From Leuconostoc lactis (lineage in GTDB: Bacteria; Bacillota; Bacilli; Lactobacillales; Lactobacillaceae): a stretch of 46,945 bases of DNA. Below the pieces are notes generated by a model that was not told where the DNA came from, searched no databases, and was given only the letters and a program-made list of their open reading frames with translations. The translations under genes were made by a program, and so were the position numbers. Each line of letters starts with the position of its first letter. Within the stretch, counting starts at the first letter, position 1. Positions 33,625 through 40,786 of the stretch are shown here, in pieces. The stretch covers positions 1-46,945 of the forward strand of contig NZ_CP042421.1 of the NCBI RefSeq assembly GCF_007954625.1, in the 5' to 3' direction.

Positions 33625-34305
33625 ATGAATCATTTTAAAGGAAAGCAATTTCAGCAGGATGTGATTATTGTAGCCGTGGGCTACTATCTTCGTTATAACC
33701 TTAGCTATCGTGAAGTTCAAGAAATCTTATATGATCGTGGCATTAACGTTTCTCATACGACGATTTATCGTTGGGTGCAAGAATATGGCAAACTACTCTA
33801 TCAAATTTGGAAAAAGAAAAATAAAAAATCCTTTTATTCATGGAAAATGGATGAAACGTACATCAAAATTAAAGGAAAATGGCATTATTTGTATCGAGCC
33901 ATCGATGCAGATGGTTTAACCTTGGATATTTGGTTACGTAAAAAACGGGACACACAAGCAGCCTATGCTTTTCTTAAGCGGTTAGTGAAGCAGTTTGATG
34001 AACCGAAGGTTGTAGTCACAGATAAAGCCCCCTCTATTACAAGTGCCTTTAAGAAACTAAAAGAATACGGCTTTTATCAAGGGACAGAACATCGTACCAT
34101 TAAATACCTGAATAATTTGATTGAACAAGACCATCGTCCAATAAAGAGACGCAATAAATTCTATCGAAGTTTACGCACTGCCTCTACCACGATTAAAGGC
34201 ATGGAAGCCATCCAAGGATTATATAAGAAAACCCGAAAAGAAGGTACTCTCTTCGGGTTTTCGGTCTGTACTGAAATCAAGGTATTATTGGGAATCCCAG
34301 CTTAA
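33625..34305 (+). CDS. IS6-family transposase (ISS1/IS1216-like)
   Basis: 226 aa from the ATG at 33625 (MNHFKGKQFQ), with AGGAGG 7 bases before; this is the family's standard length and start. The DDE residues are in WKMDETYIKI, VVTDKAPSI and LIEQDHRPIKRR. The N-terminal HTH (LSYREVQEILYDRGINVSH) is intact. The gene itself is undamaged, as the IS3 element sits after its stop, but the right end of the element is now 1.85 kb away. Confidence 0.95.
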   Translation: MNHFKGKQFQQDVIIVAVGYYLRYNLSYREVQEILYDRGINVSHTTIYRWVQEYGKLLYQIWKKKNKKSFYSWKMDETYIKIKGKWHYLYRAIDADGLTLDIWLRKKRDTQAAYAFLKRLVKQFDEPKVVVTDKAPSITSAFKKLKEYGFYQGTEHRTIKYLNNLIEQDHRPIKRRNKFYRSLRTASTTIKGMEAIQGLYKKTRKEGTLFGFSVCTEIKVLLGIPA

Positions 34306-34417
34306 ATCATAGATACCGTAAGGGATTTTATTGGGAATAATGTCAATACTTTGGAGTGGTTTTTAGATAGCCCCGCGAGGGGCCGGAGCTACCCCGAAAG
34401 TTTAATCAAAAAGAATA

Positions 34418-34452
34418 AACGAGGTCCAGGCAATCATCGCCCGGACCTCGTT
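34418..34452 (-). terminator. terminator inside the IS3-family element
   Basis: AAACGAGGTCC and GGACCTCGTTT form an 11-bp stem followed on the minus strand by TTATTCTTTTT. Confidence 0.75.
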
Positions 34453-34458
34453 TGTTTT

Positions 34459-34680
34459 CTATAATTTATTTTCGGATTCAATCATGTAAGAATCATAGTT
34501 GTCAATTTTCCACTGTAAATAATCACGGGCATCAACAATTTCTTTTACCTTTTCGTTAAGCGTATTAATTGCTTCGCCTAGAATGTCTTTACGGGCTGGA
34601 ATGGTAGCCGGGTCGTCTTCGAACACGGCGCTGATGTCAAGATTATGGACAGGCTTTTTTGGCACCGAGAGGTACCGCAC
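34459..34680 (-). pseudogene. C-terminal piece of a MerR-family regulator carried in the IS3 element
   Basis: 73 codons from a doubtful GTG. The C-terminal half, LGEAINTLNEKVKEIVDARDY followed by LQWKIDNYD, has the coiled coil and closing KID-Y motif of MerR-family proteins; no DNA-binding part is present. A strong terminator follows (ACGAGGTCC / GGACCTCGT at 34418-34452 with T-run on the minus strand). It appears to be captured host DNA inside the transposon. Confidence 0.55.
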
Positions 34681-34922
34681 TCCGAAAATTTTTCAAAACC
34701 CGGATTTCAGCTTAAAACGGCGTGATTTCTGGGTGTTTTTGTAGGTGGAACAGGGCCGAGCCCTACCAGTGAGAGAAAACAGGTGGTATAGATTGTGAAC
34801 CAGCCGGATTTCACAAGTTGTATCGTGCAACAAATAAGCCTTCACAAGGCGAATTTTTGAAATTCACAAGTGACGGCTTATAAACGGCGTCGTACCGGCT
34901 AGTGCCGATAACCGGCATTATG

Positions 34923-35801
34923 TTAAGCAGCAAGTGGTATAGCTGCCGGACGGGTCTTTGTAGATATTCTGGTGGTGTTCCACCAGTAGTCATAGCGGTG
35001 CGCTCCTGCAATAATCGCATTGATTGACCAACTTAAGCGACGTGGGTTGAAGAATTCTGATTTGAAAAATGAGTGATAGTTTTCGATGATTGTGTTGTGC
35101 TCGGGATGCCCCGGTGAGCTGAATGAGTGCATGAGGCCATAAAATGAGACGGTATCTTCGTATTCCTCACTGATGAAGTGGGAACCGTTATCTGAGTGCA
35201 AAATGATTGATGTTTCGGCGTTGAGAATCGATTTAGGAATTTGACGCATAGCTGTTTGAAGTGCTCGTTTAGTTAAATCAGATGTCATATCATAGCCAAC
35301 GACGGCACCAATGACATCACCGGTAAACCAGTCTAGAACGCTGGCTTTATAGAGTTTCTGCTTATCTGGCATCACCAGGTAAGTTACATCAGTTGTGAGA
35401 ACTTGGTATGGTCGTTCAATGATAATGTCTTTAACCAGATTGTCGCGTTCAACAACTGGACGGCCGCGATTTCCTTTATAAGACTGAGTGATAACAGACT
35501 TATATTCAATCTTCTGCATCAAGCGATGAACACGGTGTTCACCGGTATGTATGTCATATTGATCGGCCAATTCCTGCACCATACGCTTAATTCCGTAGGA
35601 ATTATTGAACTCGTGCGCGTCAACGATTTCTTGAATTTTCTCGATTATCAGAGCGTCTTGTAAATCGTGTTCTGTGGGCGATTTTGGAGCTTTGTGCGAA
35701 TAAAAAGTGCTTGAGGGCACATTCATGACCGCAAGCAACTTGGTTTGAGAATATTTCGCATTTTCAGACATATCGACGACGGCGCGCTCCGCTAAACTCA
35801 T
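34923..35801 (-). CDS. IS3-family transposase OrfB
   Basis: 292 aa with an HTH_21-type region (NSYGIKRMVQELADQYDIH) and the integrase core: LTTDVTYLV, IILHSDNGSHFIS and the Glu in PEHNTIIENYHSFFKSEF. Its start overlaps the orfA stop by four bases. An A7 run at the 3' end of orfA (ATAAAAAAATCC) could give the -1 frameshift that makes the OrfAB fusion. The frame is intact, so the element may be active. Confidence 0.9.
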   Translation of the reverse strand: MSLAERAVVDMSENAKYSQTKLLAVMNVPSSTFYSHKAPKSPTEHDLQDALIIEKIQEIVDAHEFNNSYGIKRMVQELADQYDIHTGEHRVHRLMQKIEYKSVITQSYKGNRGRPVVERDNLVKDIIIERPYQVLTTDVTYLVMPDKQKLYKASVLDWFTGDVIGAVVGYDMTSDLTKRALQTAMRQIPKSILNAETSIILHSDNGSHFISEEYEDTVSFYGLMHSFSSPGHPEHNTIIENYHSFFKSEFFNPRRLSWSINAIIAGAHRYDYWWNTTRISTKTRPAAIPLAA

Positions 35802-36103
35802 CGTCGGTTGGATTTTTTTATCTGTTCACGTGAGTATTTGTCCATTAAAGTGACTGCTTCACGCAAAATTTGGTTATCTTGTTCGAGTTCGGCAATTCTC
35901 GCTTCAAGTTCAGAGACTGTTTTCTTGGTAATTTTTTCGCCATTGTCACTCACCGCAGGTGAATACTCACGGACCCAGCGCCGAACGGCGCTTATTGAGA
36001 TTTTATTTTCACGTGAAATTTGGCTTAATGTTTGTTTTTCATCCCAATGTAGGGCAGCGATAGCTGCCTTCTGTTCAGGGGAATAATAATTTCGTGTAGT
36101 CAT
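35798..36103 (-). CDS. IS3-family transposase OrfA
   Basis: 101 aa with a DNA-binding HTH (YYSPEQKAAIAALHWDEKQT, ISISAVRRWVREYSP) and a leucine-zipper coiled coil (VSELEARIAELEQDNQIL). It has the normal length and order for an IS3 OrfA and is followed by orfB with a four-base overlap. Confidence 0.9.
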   Translation of the reverse strand: MTTRNYYSPEQKAAIAALHWDEKQTLSQISRENKISISAVRRWVREYSPAVSDNGEKITKKTVSELEARIAELEQDNQILREAVTLMDKYSREQIKKSNRR

Positions 36104-36211
36104 AATAAAAAGACGCTCCTGCTGGTTTCATTTTACAGGAAATGGTTCTAAAAACCACTCCATGAAACTAGCATAAGCACCATTCTTTATTTAAAACTTT
36201 GCAACAGAACC

Positions 36212-36403
36212 AACAGTGATATCCCGAAGCAATTCAACGATGTCACGATAGCTGAGACTGAATCTGAAATAGTAGCCAACGGCTACTAAGATGATGTCCT
36301 TTTGAAAGTGGCGTCCCTTAAAGTGATTCATGCGCGCAATCCCTCGTTTCTTGGCACCCAGTATACTAAAACCAAGTCAGCGAGGAAAATTTGCACCAGA
36401 ACC
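36212..36403 (-). mobile_element. truncated IS6-family left end (IS1297-like)
   Basis: On the minus strand the terminal sequence GGTTCTGGTGCAAATTTT starts at 36403, followed by a transposase start at about 36332 (MNHFKGRHFQKDIILVAVGY) that breaks off after some 40 codons exactly at the ISS1 right end. It is a different IS6 element from ISS1 and was cut by it. Confidence 0.85.
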
Positions 36404-36412
36404 ATATTAAAA

Positions 36413-36455
36413 AGCGACATAACTTAACAGTTGTGTCGCCTTTTTTTATAGCCTA
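36413..36455 (+). terminator. terminator before the second serine recombinase
   Basis: GCGACATAACT and AGTTGTGTCGC pair around TAAC and are followed by a T-run. At 36477-36494, CGTCAT and ATGACG form a further short dyad just upstream of the recombinase, a candidate recombination or operator site. Confidence 0.65.
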
Positions 36456-36522
36456 TAATTAAAGAGATTGTAGAGCGTCATAACTTAATGACGTAAGTGA
36501 CAGAGAAAATGAGGTTAGTACA

Positions 36523-37086
36523 ATGAAATATGGCTATGCACGTGTAAGTACAAGTGATCAAAAATTGGAAAATCAGATTTCTATTCTGGAAGAAGCTGGT
36601 GCTGAAAAAATTTATCAAGAAAAATTTACAGGAACAACAACTAAACGTCCAGAGTTTAAAAAATTAATCCAACAGCTAACGTCTGGAGATATGTTGATTG
36701 TGACTAAGCTAGATCGCTTTGCTAGAAATACACGTGAAGCACTTGAAATTATTCAAGACTTATTTGAACGAGGAATCAAGGTTAATATATTAAACATGGG
36801 ACTGATTGACAGTACACCAACTGGTCAGCTTATATTTACAATATTTAGTGCATTTGCGCAATTTGAGCGTGATATGATCGTGACGCGTACCCAAGAAGGG
36901 AAAAATTATGCTAAGCAAAATGACCCAAACTTTAAGGAGGGGCGTCCAAAAACATATAGTGATGAACAGATTAATTTTGCTTATGAATTACGAGAACAGG
37001 GTATGACATACAAAATGATTTATCGAAAAACAGGTATCAGTATTCGGACACAACAAAGACGATTTAGAGAGTTGAAGAAAGAATAG
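36523..37086 (+). CDS. serine recombinase (resolvase/invertase), copy 2
   Basis: 187 aa. Catalytic Ser in [33 protein letters not shown] and [19 protein letters not shown] follow; the C-terminal HTH is [20 protein letters not shown]. It is of the plasmid resolvase (Res/Pin) type and resembles the recombinase at 26888 but is clearly not identical. Next to partition and toxin genes, it could resolve plasmid multimers. Confidence 0.88.
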   Translation: MKYGYARVSTSDQKLENQISILEEAGAEKIYQEKFTGTTTKRPEFKKLIQQLTSGDMLIVTKLDRFARNTREALEIIQDLFERGIKVNILNMGLIDSTPTGQLIFTIFSAFAQFERDMIVTRTQEGKNYAKQNDPNFKEGRPKTYSDEQINFAYELREQGMTYKMIYRKTGISIRTQQRRFRELKKE

Positions 37087-37195
37087 AAAATACGAGTTTA
37101 GGTTTTATTAAAATGCTATCTAAAAACTGTTAAATGGTAATATGGTACAATAATTAGGCAAGCAGGTTAAAGCGTTGGTGAGTCCAATAGCAGGG

Positions 37196-37208
37196 GGTGG
37201 TGCTTATG
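37196..37208 (+). promoter_or_regulatory. conserved leader element of type I toxin mRNA, copy 2
   Basis: GGTGGTGCTTATG, identical to the sequence at 8036-8048, lies downstream of an extended -10 (TATGGTACAAT, 37140-37150). GCTTATGTATTTAACCTCATG, starting at 37202, recurs in modified form at 37432-37452, past the toxin terminator. Confidence 0.65.
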
Positions 37209-37246
37209 TATTTAACCTCATGTTATAAGAGAGGATAAAACCAACA

Positions 37247-37348
37247 ATGGTCTTTTGGACCGCGGTAATTGTGTTAATTACGGCTTTGGTTGGATTGGCT
37301 ACTAAAGTAGTTGAACTAATCAAAGAGATTAACAAGCCTAAAAAATAG
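37247..37348 (+). CDS. holin-like type I toxin peptide, copy 2
   Basis: A 33-aa peptide starting MVFWTAVIVLITALVG, with one membrane helix and a charged tail VVELIKEINKPKK. It shares VVELIK and the overall plan with the toxin at 8092 but little else, so the two loci are old relatives, not a recent copy. GAGAGG lies 12 bases before the ATG. A terminator follows within 10 bases, and a convergent RNA candidate overlaps the 3' end. It probably acts as a plasmid addiction module next to the partition genes. Confidence 0.75.
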   Translation: MVFWTAVIVLITALVGLATKVVELIKEINKPKK

Positions 37349-37356
37349 GCAAACAA

Positions 37357-37391
37357 AAACCCCTTAACTTTGAGAGGTAATAGGGGTTTAA
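37357..37391. terminator. bidirectional terminator of type I locus 2
   Basis: AAACCCCTTA and TAATAGGGGTTTA form the stem, with A-run before and T-rich sequence after; it would end both the toxin mRNA and the convergent antitoxin RNA. Confidence 0.75.
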
Positions 37392-37478
37392 GTTATTTTA
37401 AATTTAAACAATATCATCAACGCCTGAGCGGGCTTGTGATTTAAAGGCATGTGTCTCTATCACATGTCTTTTTTGGTT
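37357..37478 (-). ncRNA. candidate antitoxin RNA for toxin copy 2
   Basis: On the minus strand the extended -10 TGTTATAAT (TATAAT at 37485-37490) predicts a start near 37478. The RNA opens with a CATGTG/CACATG hairpin, contains the direct repeat shared with the toxin leader (37432-37452) and ends at the shared terminator. This is the Fst/RNA I-RNA II plan, in which the antitoxin pairs with the toxin leader in trans to block translation. Confidence 0.6.
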
Positions 37479-37638
37479 ACATTTATTATAACACGATTTG
37501 CTAAAACATACATAATTAACAACCCATAACTGATATAAATATCTACTATGCCCATATTGGTTAACATAATTACCACTATCGAAAGTAACGCTGTGACAGG
37601 CTTTATCAGGGGTTGTTTTTCCTTGTGAAATCGGAAAG

Positions 37639-37704
37639 TTCACAAACTCATTTGGAGCCTATTTTGGTCGTTCACAAAGTCGTTGATTTTGCATTTTTCA
37701 CAAA
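37639..37704 (-). repeat. three TTCACAAA repeats after the partition genes
   Basis: TTCACAAA occurs at 37639-37646, 37671-37678 and 37697-37704, in the gap between the small DNA-binding gene and the toxin RNA. Their role is unknown; binding sites for a plasmid protein are possible. The rest of the gap (37490-37638) shows nothing I can name. Confidence 0.45.
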
Positions 37705-37714
37705 GTTTACTTTT

Positions 37715-38077
37715 TTAGACCAATTTCTTTTTCATGAGCTTGATTGTTTTATTTTCTAACACTTGATATTGGGTGTCAAAGCTCCTTTTAGTTTCTGGCG
37801 CCATATCATTAAGAACGTGATCAAGTGCATTTTGGATAACCTCTTTTTGATTATCGCCGTATCCCATAAGAGATAGAGTATTAATCATGTCTCGTATTTT
37901 TGTATCTACTTTAATGCTTGTATCTGTCGGCGTGTATTTAAAGGTAGAACTTGTAGTATTTTTTTTTGTTTCTTTATTTTTTTCGAGATCATTAATAGAG
38001 AATTGTTGTTGAGGTTTAATGTCAGTTCCACGTGGGATTACTTTAGTTTTTTTGTTGTTGTTTTGAACTAAACTCAT
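37715..38077 (-). CDS. small centromere-binding candidate (ParB-like partner of ParA)
   Basis: 120 aa. The N-terminal half is basic and disordered (KTKVIPRGTDIKPQQQ); the C-terminal half (DTSIKVDTKIRDMINTLSLM) resembles a ribbon-helix-helix domain with a helical tail. This is the layout of the small DNA-binding partners of plasmid ParA proteins in Gram-positive bacteria (pAD1 RepC, DUF5388-like). It overlaps the parA stop by four bases. It should bind the 8-bp repeats upstream of parA for partition and autoregulation. Confidence 0.7.
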   Translation of the reverse strand: MSLVQNNNKKTKVIPRGTDIKPQQQFSINDLEKNKETKKNTTSSTFKYTPTDTSIKVDTKIRDMINTLSLMGYGDNQKEVIQNALDHVLNDMAPETKRSFDTQYQVLENKTIKLMKKKLV

Positions 38078-38880
38078 TCTGTGTCTCCAATTCTTTTTAA
38101 TAATTCATCAGTTACTTCGATATAAACTTGAGATACACGTTTATCGTGCATGTCTTCATCTGTTATTCCTGTGATGTCATACCTTTTTAATCGTTCCATA
38201 TTTCGGATTGTCTTTTTAAACATGTTTTCTTCACCGAATTCTTCTTTGGCGTTTTCTAGTGTAGATATATCGACTGGTGCTCCATTTTTTAATAGGACTG
38301 GTAGTACGCCTAAAACGTCCAAATTGGGCGCTCCAAACTTATCAATTACATCATTTTGAATATATTGGATAAATGCTTCTGCACCTTGCAATGATCGTTC
38401 ATGCGTTTGTAATACGATAATGCAGTAATCGCTCATATATAATGCAGAATCCGTGATAAGTGAGATAGTCGGCGGAATATCTATGATAATATAGTCATAT
38501 TTTTCTTTTAATGGTTCGATTAATTTACTTAGATATTGTACACGATCTTCGTAATTTTCTAAAAATTCCATATATCTAGGAAATAGTGAAAAGTCTGTTG
38601 CTGATGGTAGTACGTCTAGATTATCTTTGATGTTGATTATTGCTGATGAGAGATCTTTGTTTTTAATCGCCGACATCAAAGTTGAGTTAAAAATAACTAT
38701 TTCTCCACCGAGTACAGCTTTCGTTTTTAAATATAGATTTGTAGCATTTCCTTGTGGGTCTAGGTCTAATAGCAGAACTTTTTGACCACGGTTTGATAAT
38801 TCAAAACCGATCATTGTACTGTTAGTCGTTTTTCCAGTGCCACCTTTAAAATTACCAAATGTTAAGACTTTTGCTGACAT
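38074..38880 (-). CDS. parA: ParA-type partition ATPase
   Basis: 268 aa with the deviant Walker A GNFKGGTGKTTNS near residues 8-20, LLDLDPQGNATN (A' motif) and IIIDIPPTISLITDSAL (Walker B). No N-terminal HTH is present, so it belongs to the short ParA class (type Ib or pAD1 RepB-like). Acting with the DNA-binding partner encoded next, it distributes plasmid copies at division. AGGAAG lies before the ATG; the upstream region holds the repeat array. Confidence 0.9.
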   Translation of the reverse strand: MSAKVLTFGNFKGGTGKTTNSTMIGFELSNRGQKVLLLDLDPQGNATNLYLKTKAVLGGEIVIFNSTLMSAIKNKDLSSAIINIKDNLDVLPSATDFSLFPRYMEFLENYEDRVQYLSKLIEPLKEKYDYIIIDIPPTISLITDSALYMSDYCIIVLQTHERSLQGAEAFIQYIQNDVIDKFGAPNLDVLGVLPVLLKNGAPVDISTLENAKEEFGEENMFKKTIRNMERLKRYDITGITDEDMHDKRVSQVYIEVTDELLKRIGDTE

Positions 38881-38910
38881 TTTTTCGACTTCCTTTTATT
38901 TGTATATTTG

Positions 38911-38998
38911 TATTATAGTATTCAGGTAGTCAGATAGTCAAGTATTTTAGTAGTCAGGTATTAAGGTATTAATATATTAAAGTAGTCAGGTAGTCAAA
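38911..38998. repeat. 8-bp iteron array, probable parS/operator
   Basis: Eleven tandem octamers in one register fit TA(G/T)T(C/A)A(G/A)G loosely; five contain TAGTCA (38927, 38935, 38951, 38983 and 38991, all multiples of 8 apart). Three more units lie at 39136-39159, and TAATACAAG recurs in between. The 8-bp periodicity and sequence recall the TAGTARRR repeats bound by RepC of pAD1. It lies directly upstream of parA. Confidence 0.8.
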
Positions 38999-39260
38999 TG
39001 ATTACTTATAAAACCTTTGTGTAACATGGTTAATACAAGTAGTATAGTATTCGATACTATTTTATTATTTTAATACAAGTATTCAATAATATTTTAATAC
39101 TGTAATACAAGTAATACATAATACTTTACTATTTGTATTAAAGTAGTCAAGTAGTATTTAATACTGATTTTCATTGATATGATAGTGTTGACTTTGATTG
39201 ATAGATAAGATATTATCAAAACAAGTATTAGTTTAATAGATACTGAATTAAAAAATGAAT

Positions 39261-39292
39261 AAAGAAAAAGCCACCAAGGATTGCCGTCCTTG
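39261..39292 (-). terminator. minus-strand terminator beside the parS region
   Basis: CAAGGA and TCCTTG pair around TTGCCG, followed on the minus strand by TGGCTTTTTCTTT. It would insulate the parA promoter from transcription entering from the right. Confidence 0.65.
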
Positions 39293-39309
39293 ATAGCCAC
39301 GCATTTCTT

Positions 39310-40000
39310 ATTTGCATTAAGTTATGTGTCTATATTATACAATATTTCCTTTATGTTGTAAATGTGGTTGATTTCAAAAATAGTGAAGCCAAACACTCTA
39401 AGGGGTATGGCATATATGACGTGTAGGGGGTAGTTACTTAGTGTAACTCGGAAGATCCAAATCGCTGTATATGGTATACGAAAAAATAGACAAGTGCCAT
39501 TTTCCCAGACACTACTGTACAAAAATATGTGGGTGCTACACGAACAATCCATACTGGGCGTGTAGTAGGGTGAGAGCGACCATAAACGGCTCGGCAGGTA
39601 AAACGGTGTCTACGGACACAGGGCTTGTATTTAAGCTGTAGAGCGAAAAAGGATAATAAATATAGTGATACAGCGCCAATAAGGGCGTTTTTTTATTGGT
39701 TTAATGAATAAAGTAGTTGATTAAAGCAGGCGGGTAAAACCAAGGCTTGTATGGATAAGGTGACGGACGACTGAACGATCGGTCAAGTGTTTGTTAACAG
39801 TAAAGTTTTCTTCTTCCCAAAACAAGGGGAAAACTAACTTCAGCTCAAAACTTCCCTCACTCTCAATCAAGCATTTGTGCTTGTTTGTGTCAATGATTTA
39901 TTTTATTGTTTGGTATAATTCATTTATTAGTATCGTACTAAAATTAAAGAATAAGTATAAGTTAATTTTTGAAATTTTTATTCGTATTAGGAGCGAGTAA
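39310..40000. other. structured non-coding region without a convincing gene
   Basis: This stretch is locally G+C richer and full of short hairpins: CTACACG/CGTGTAG (39536-39565), GTGTC/GACAC (39606-39619), AGTTAC/GTGTAACT near 39433-39449, and a + strand terminator CGCC/GGCG with T7 at 39674-39694. Open frames here have no ribosome site and no protein-like sequence. It could hold a structured RNA or the plasmid replication origin. TATAAT at 39915-39920 is the likely -10 of the next operon. Confidence 0.45.
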
Positions 40001-40786
40001 ATGACTAAAAATAATCAAAGTAATTTAGTAAAAATTGCGTATTTTGATGAACAAGCTGCAATAGATGCTCTTCAAATTGTCGATAAAGGTTCTGCTTTGG
40101 AATCGTTGAGTAAGACATTGGAGAAAGAGAGCTCAATAGATGCCGAGGGTAATGTTGGAAAATCTTTTTTGGGTATGATTGGTTTTGGGCTCAAAGGGAA
40201 TGCTAAGCGCGATAAGCACACCATTATGCAAAGCCAAGTGACAAGTACATTAATTAGTCAGTTTTTAGAAAAAGTTTCGGCAGGTAAAATTGTACTTTGC
40301 ACTGTTAATAAGCCTACTCTTCGAATTCAAAAAGACTCAATAGCATATTTTAGAAATTTGTTGCCAATTACGCATATGATAAAAGATTTTTCAGCTTTAG
40401 AAAATGTTGATGAAGATTCGCAACGTGTTTTGTCAGCACTTAACTTTGACCAGCTAGGAGATTCTCTTGATTCTTTTTCTGCCTACTATGAACTCGAGGG
40501 GATATTTATGGAGAGACCTGCAATTTTTCGTTTTAATATCGATGGTTTGCGAAATAATTATTCATTATTAGATTTAGCAAAAGTTGATAAATTAAAAATT
40601 TACGGATTAACAGTTGGATATCGGGATTCAATAAACCTCGCTTTTGATAATCAGATTGACAAATTGGTTGCTGAAGTAGATGATGAACTTGATTTTGATG
40701 ATCTCAGGGATAATGAAAGTGAAAAAGATGAAAATATAGAATTATATCCCGTGATTGACGTAATTTTAGCTGGTGTTGAATCATGA
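40001..40786 (+). CDS. DUF6414-like protein, first gene of a two-gene operon
   Basis: 261 aa, soluble. The start IAYFDEQAAIDALQIVDKG and the Gly-rich GKSFLGMIGFGLKGNAK, then helices with QSQVTSTLISQFLE, recall DUF6414 proteins (a start of the type (I/V)YLDE-SA-D and a glycine-rich loop). No catalytic motif is visible. TAGGAGCGAG lies before the ATG. The next gene overlaps by four bases, so the products probably act together. DUF6414 proteins have no settled function that I know; linkage to an AAA+ ATPase on a mobile element is suggestive of defence. Confidence 0.65.
   Translation: MTKNNQSNLVKIAYFDEQAAIDALQIVDKGSALESLSKTLEKESSIDAEGNVGKSFLGMIGFGLKGNAKRDKHTIMQSQVTSTLISQFLEKVSAGKIVLCTVNKPTLRIQKDSIAYFRNLLPITHMIKDFSALENVDEDSQRVLSALNFDQLGDSLDSFSAYYELEGIFMERPAIFRFNIDGLRNNYSLLDLAKVDKLKIYGLTVGYRDSINLAFDNQIDKLVAEVDDELDFDDLRDNESEKDENIELYPVIDVILAGVES

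Larger units (their letters stand above)
34333..36181 (-). mobile_element. IS3-family element with extra DNA, inserted in ISS1
   Basis: The element is 1,849 bp and flanked by ATT (34330-34332 and 36182-36184) inside the ISS1 3' tail. The two ends align without gaps over 35 bases, starting GG and including the perfect TGGAGTGGTTTTTAGA. It carries orfA and orfB plus about 590 bp left of orfB that is not needed by a typical IS3 element. It is visibly richer in G+C than the rest of the plasmid, so it came from a different host background. Confidence 0.82.
33552..36211 (+). mobile_element. ISS1-type (IS6 family) element interrupted by an IS3-family element
   Basis: GGTTCTGTTGCAAAGTTT begins at 33552 and its complement ends at 36211. 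Subtracting the inner 1,849-bp element and one 3-bp target duplicate leaves exactly 808 bp, the length of ISS1. The 8-bp target repeats expected of an IS6 insertion are absent: the left flank is in the CHAP gene and the right flank in another IS6 end, so it came to lie here by recombination or deletion. Confidence 0.9.

Noticed and set aside
37404..37643. Minus-strand 79-aa frame after the second toxin
   Set aside because: It overlaps the candidate antitoxin RNA and its promoter, has no ribosome site and no recognisable protein pattern.
39322..39552. Minus-strand 76-aa frame
   Set aside because: No ribosome site, Cys/Ile-rich unlikely protein sequence, and it overlaps the hairpin-rich region.
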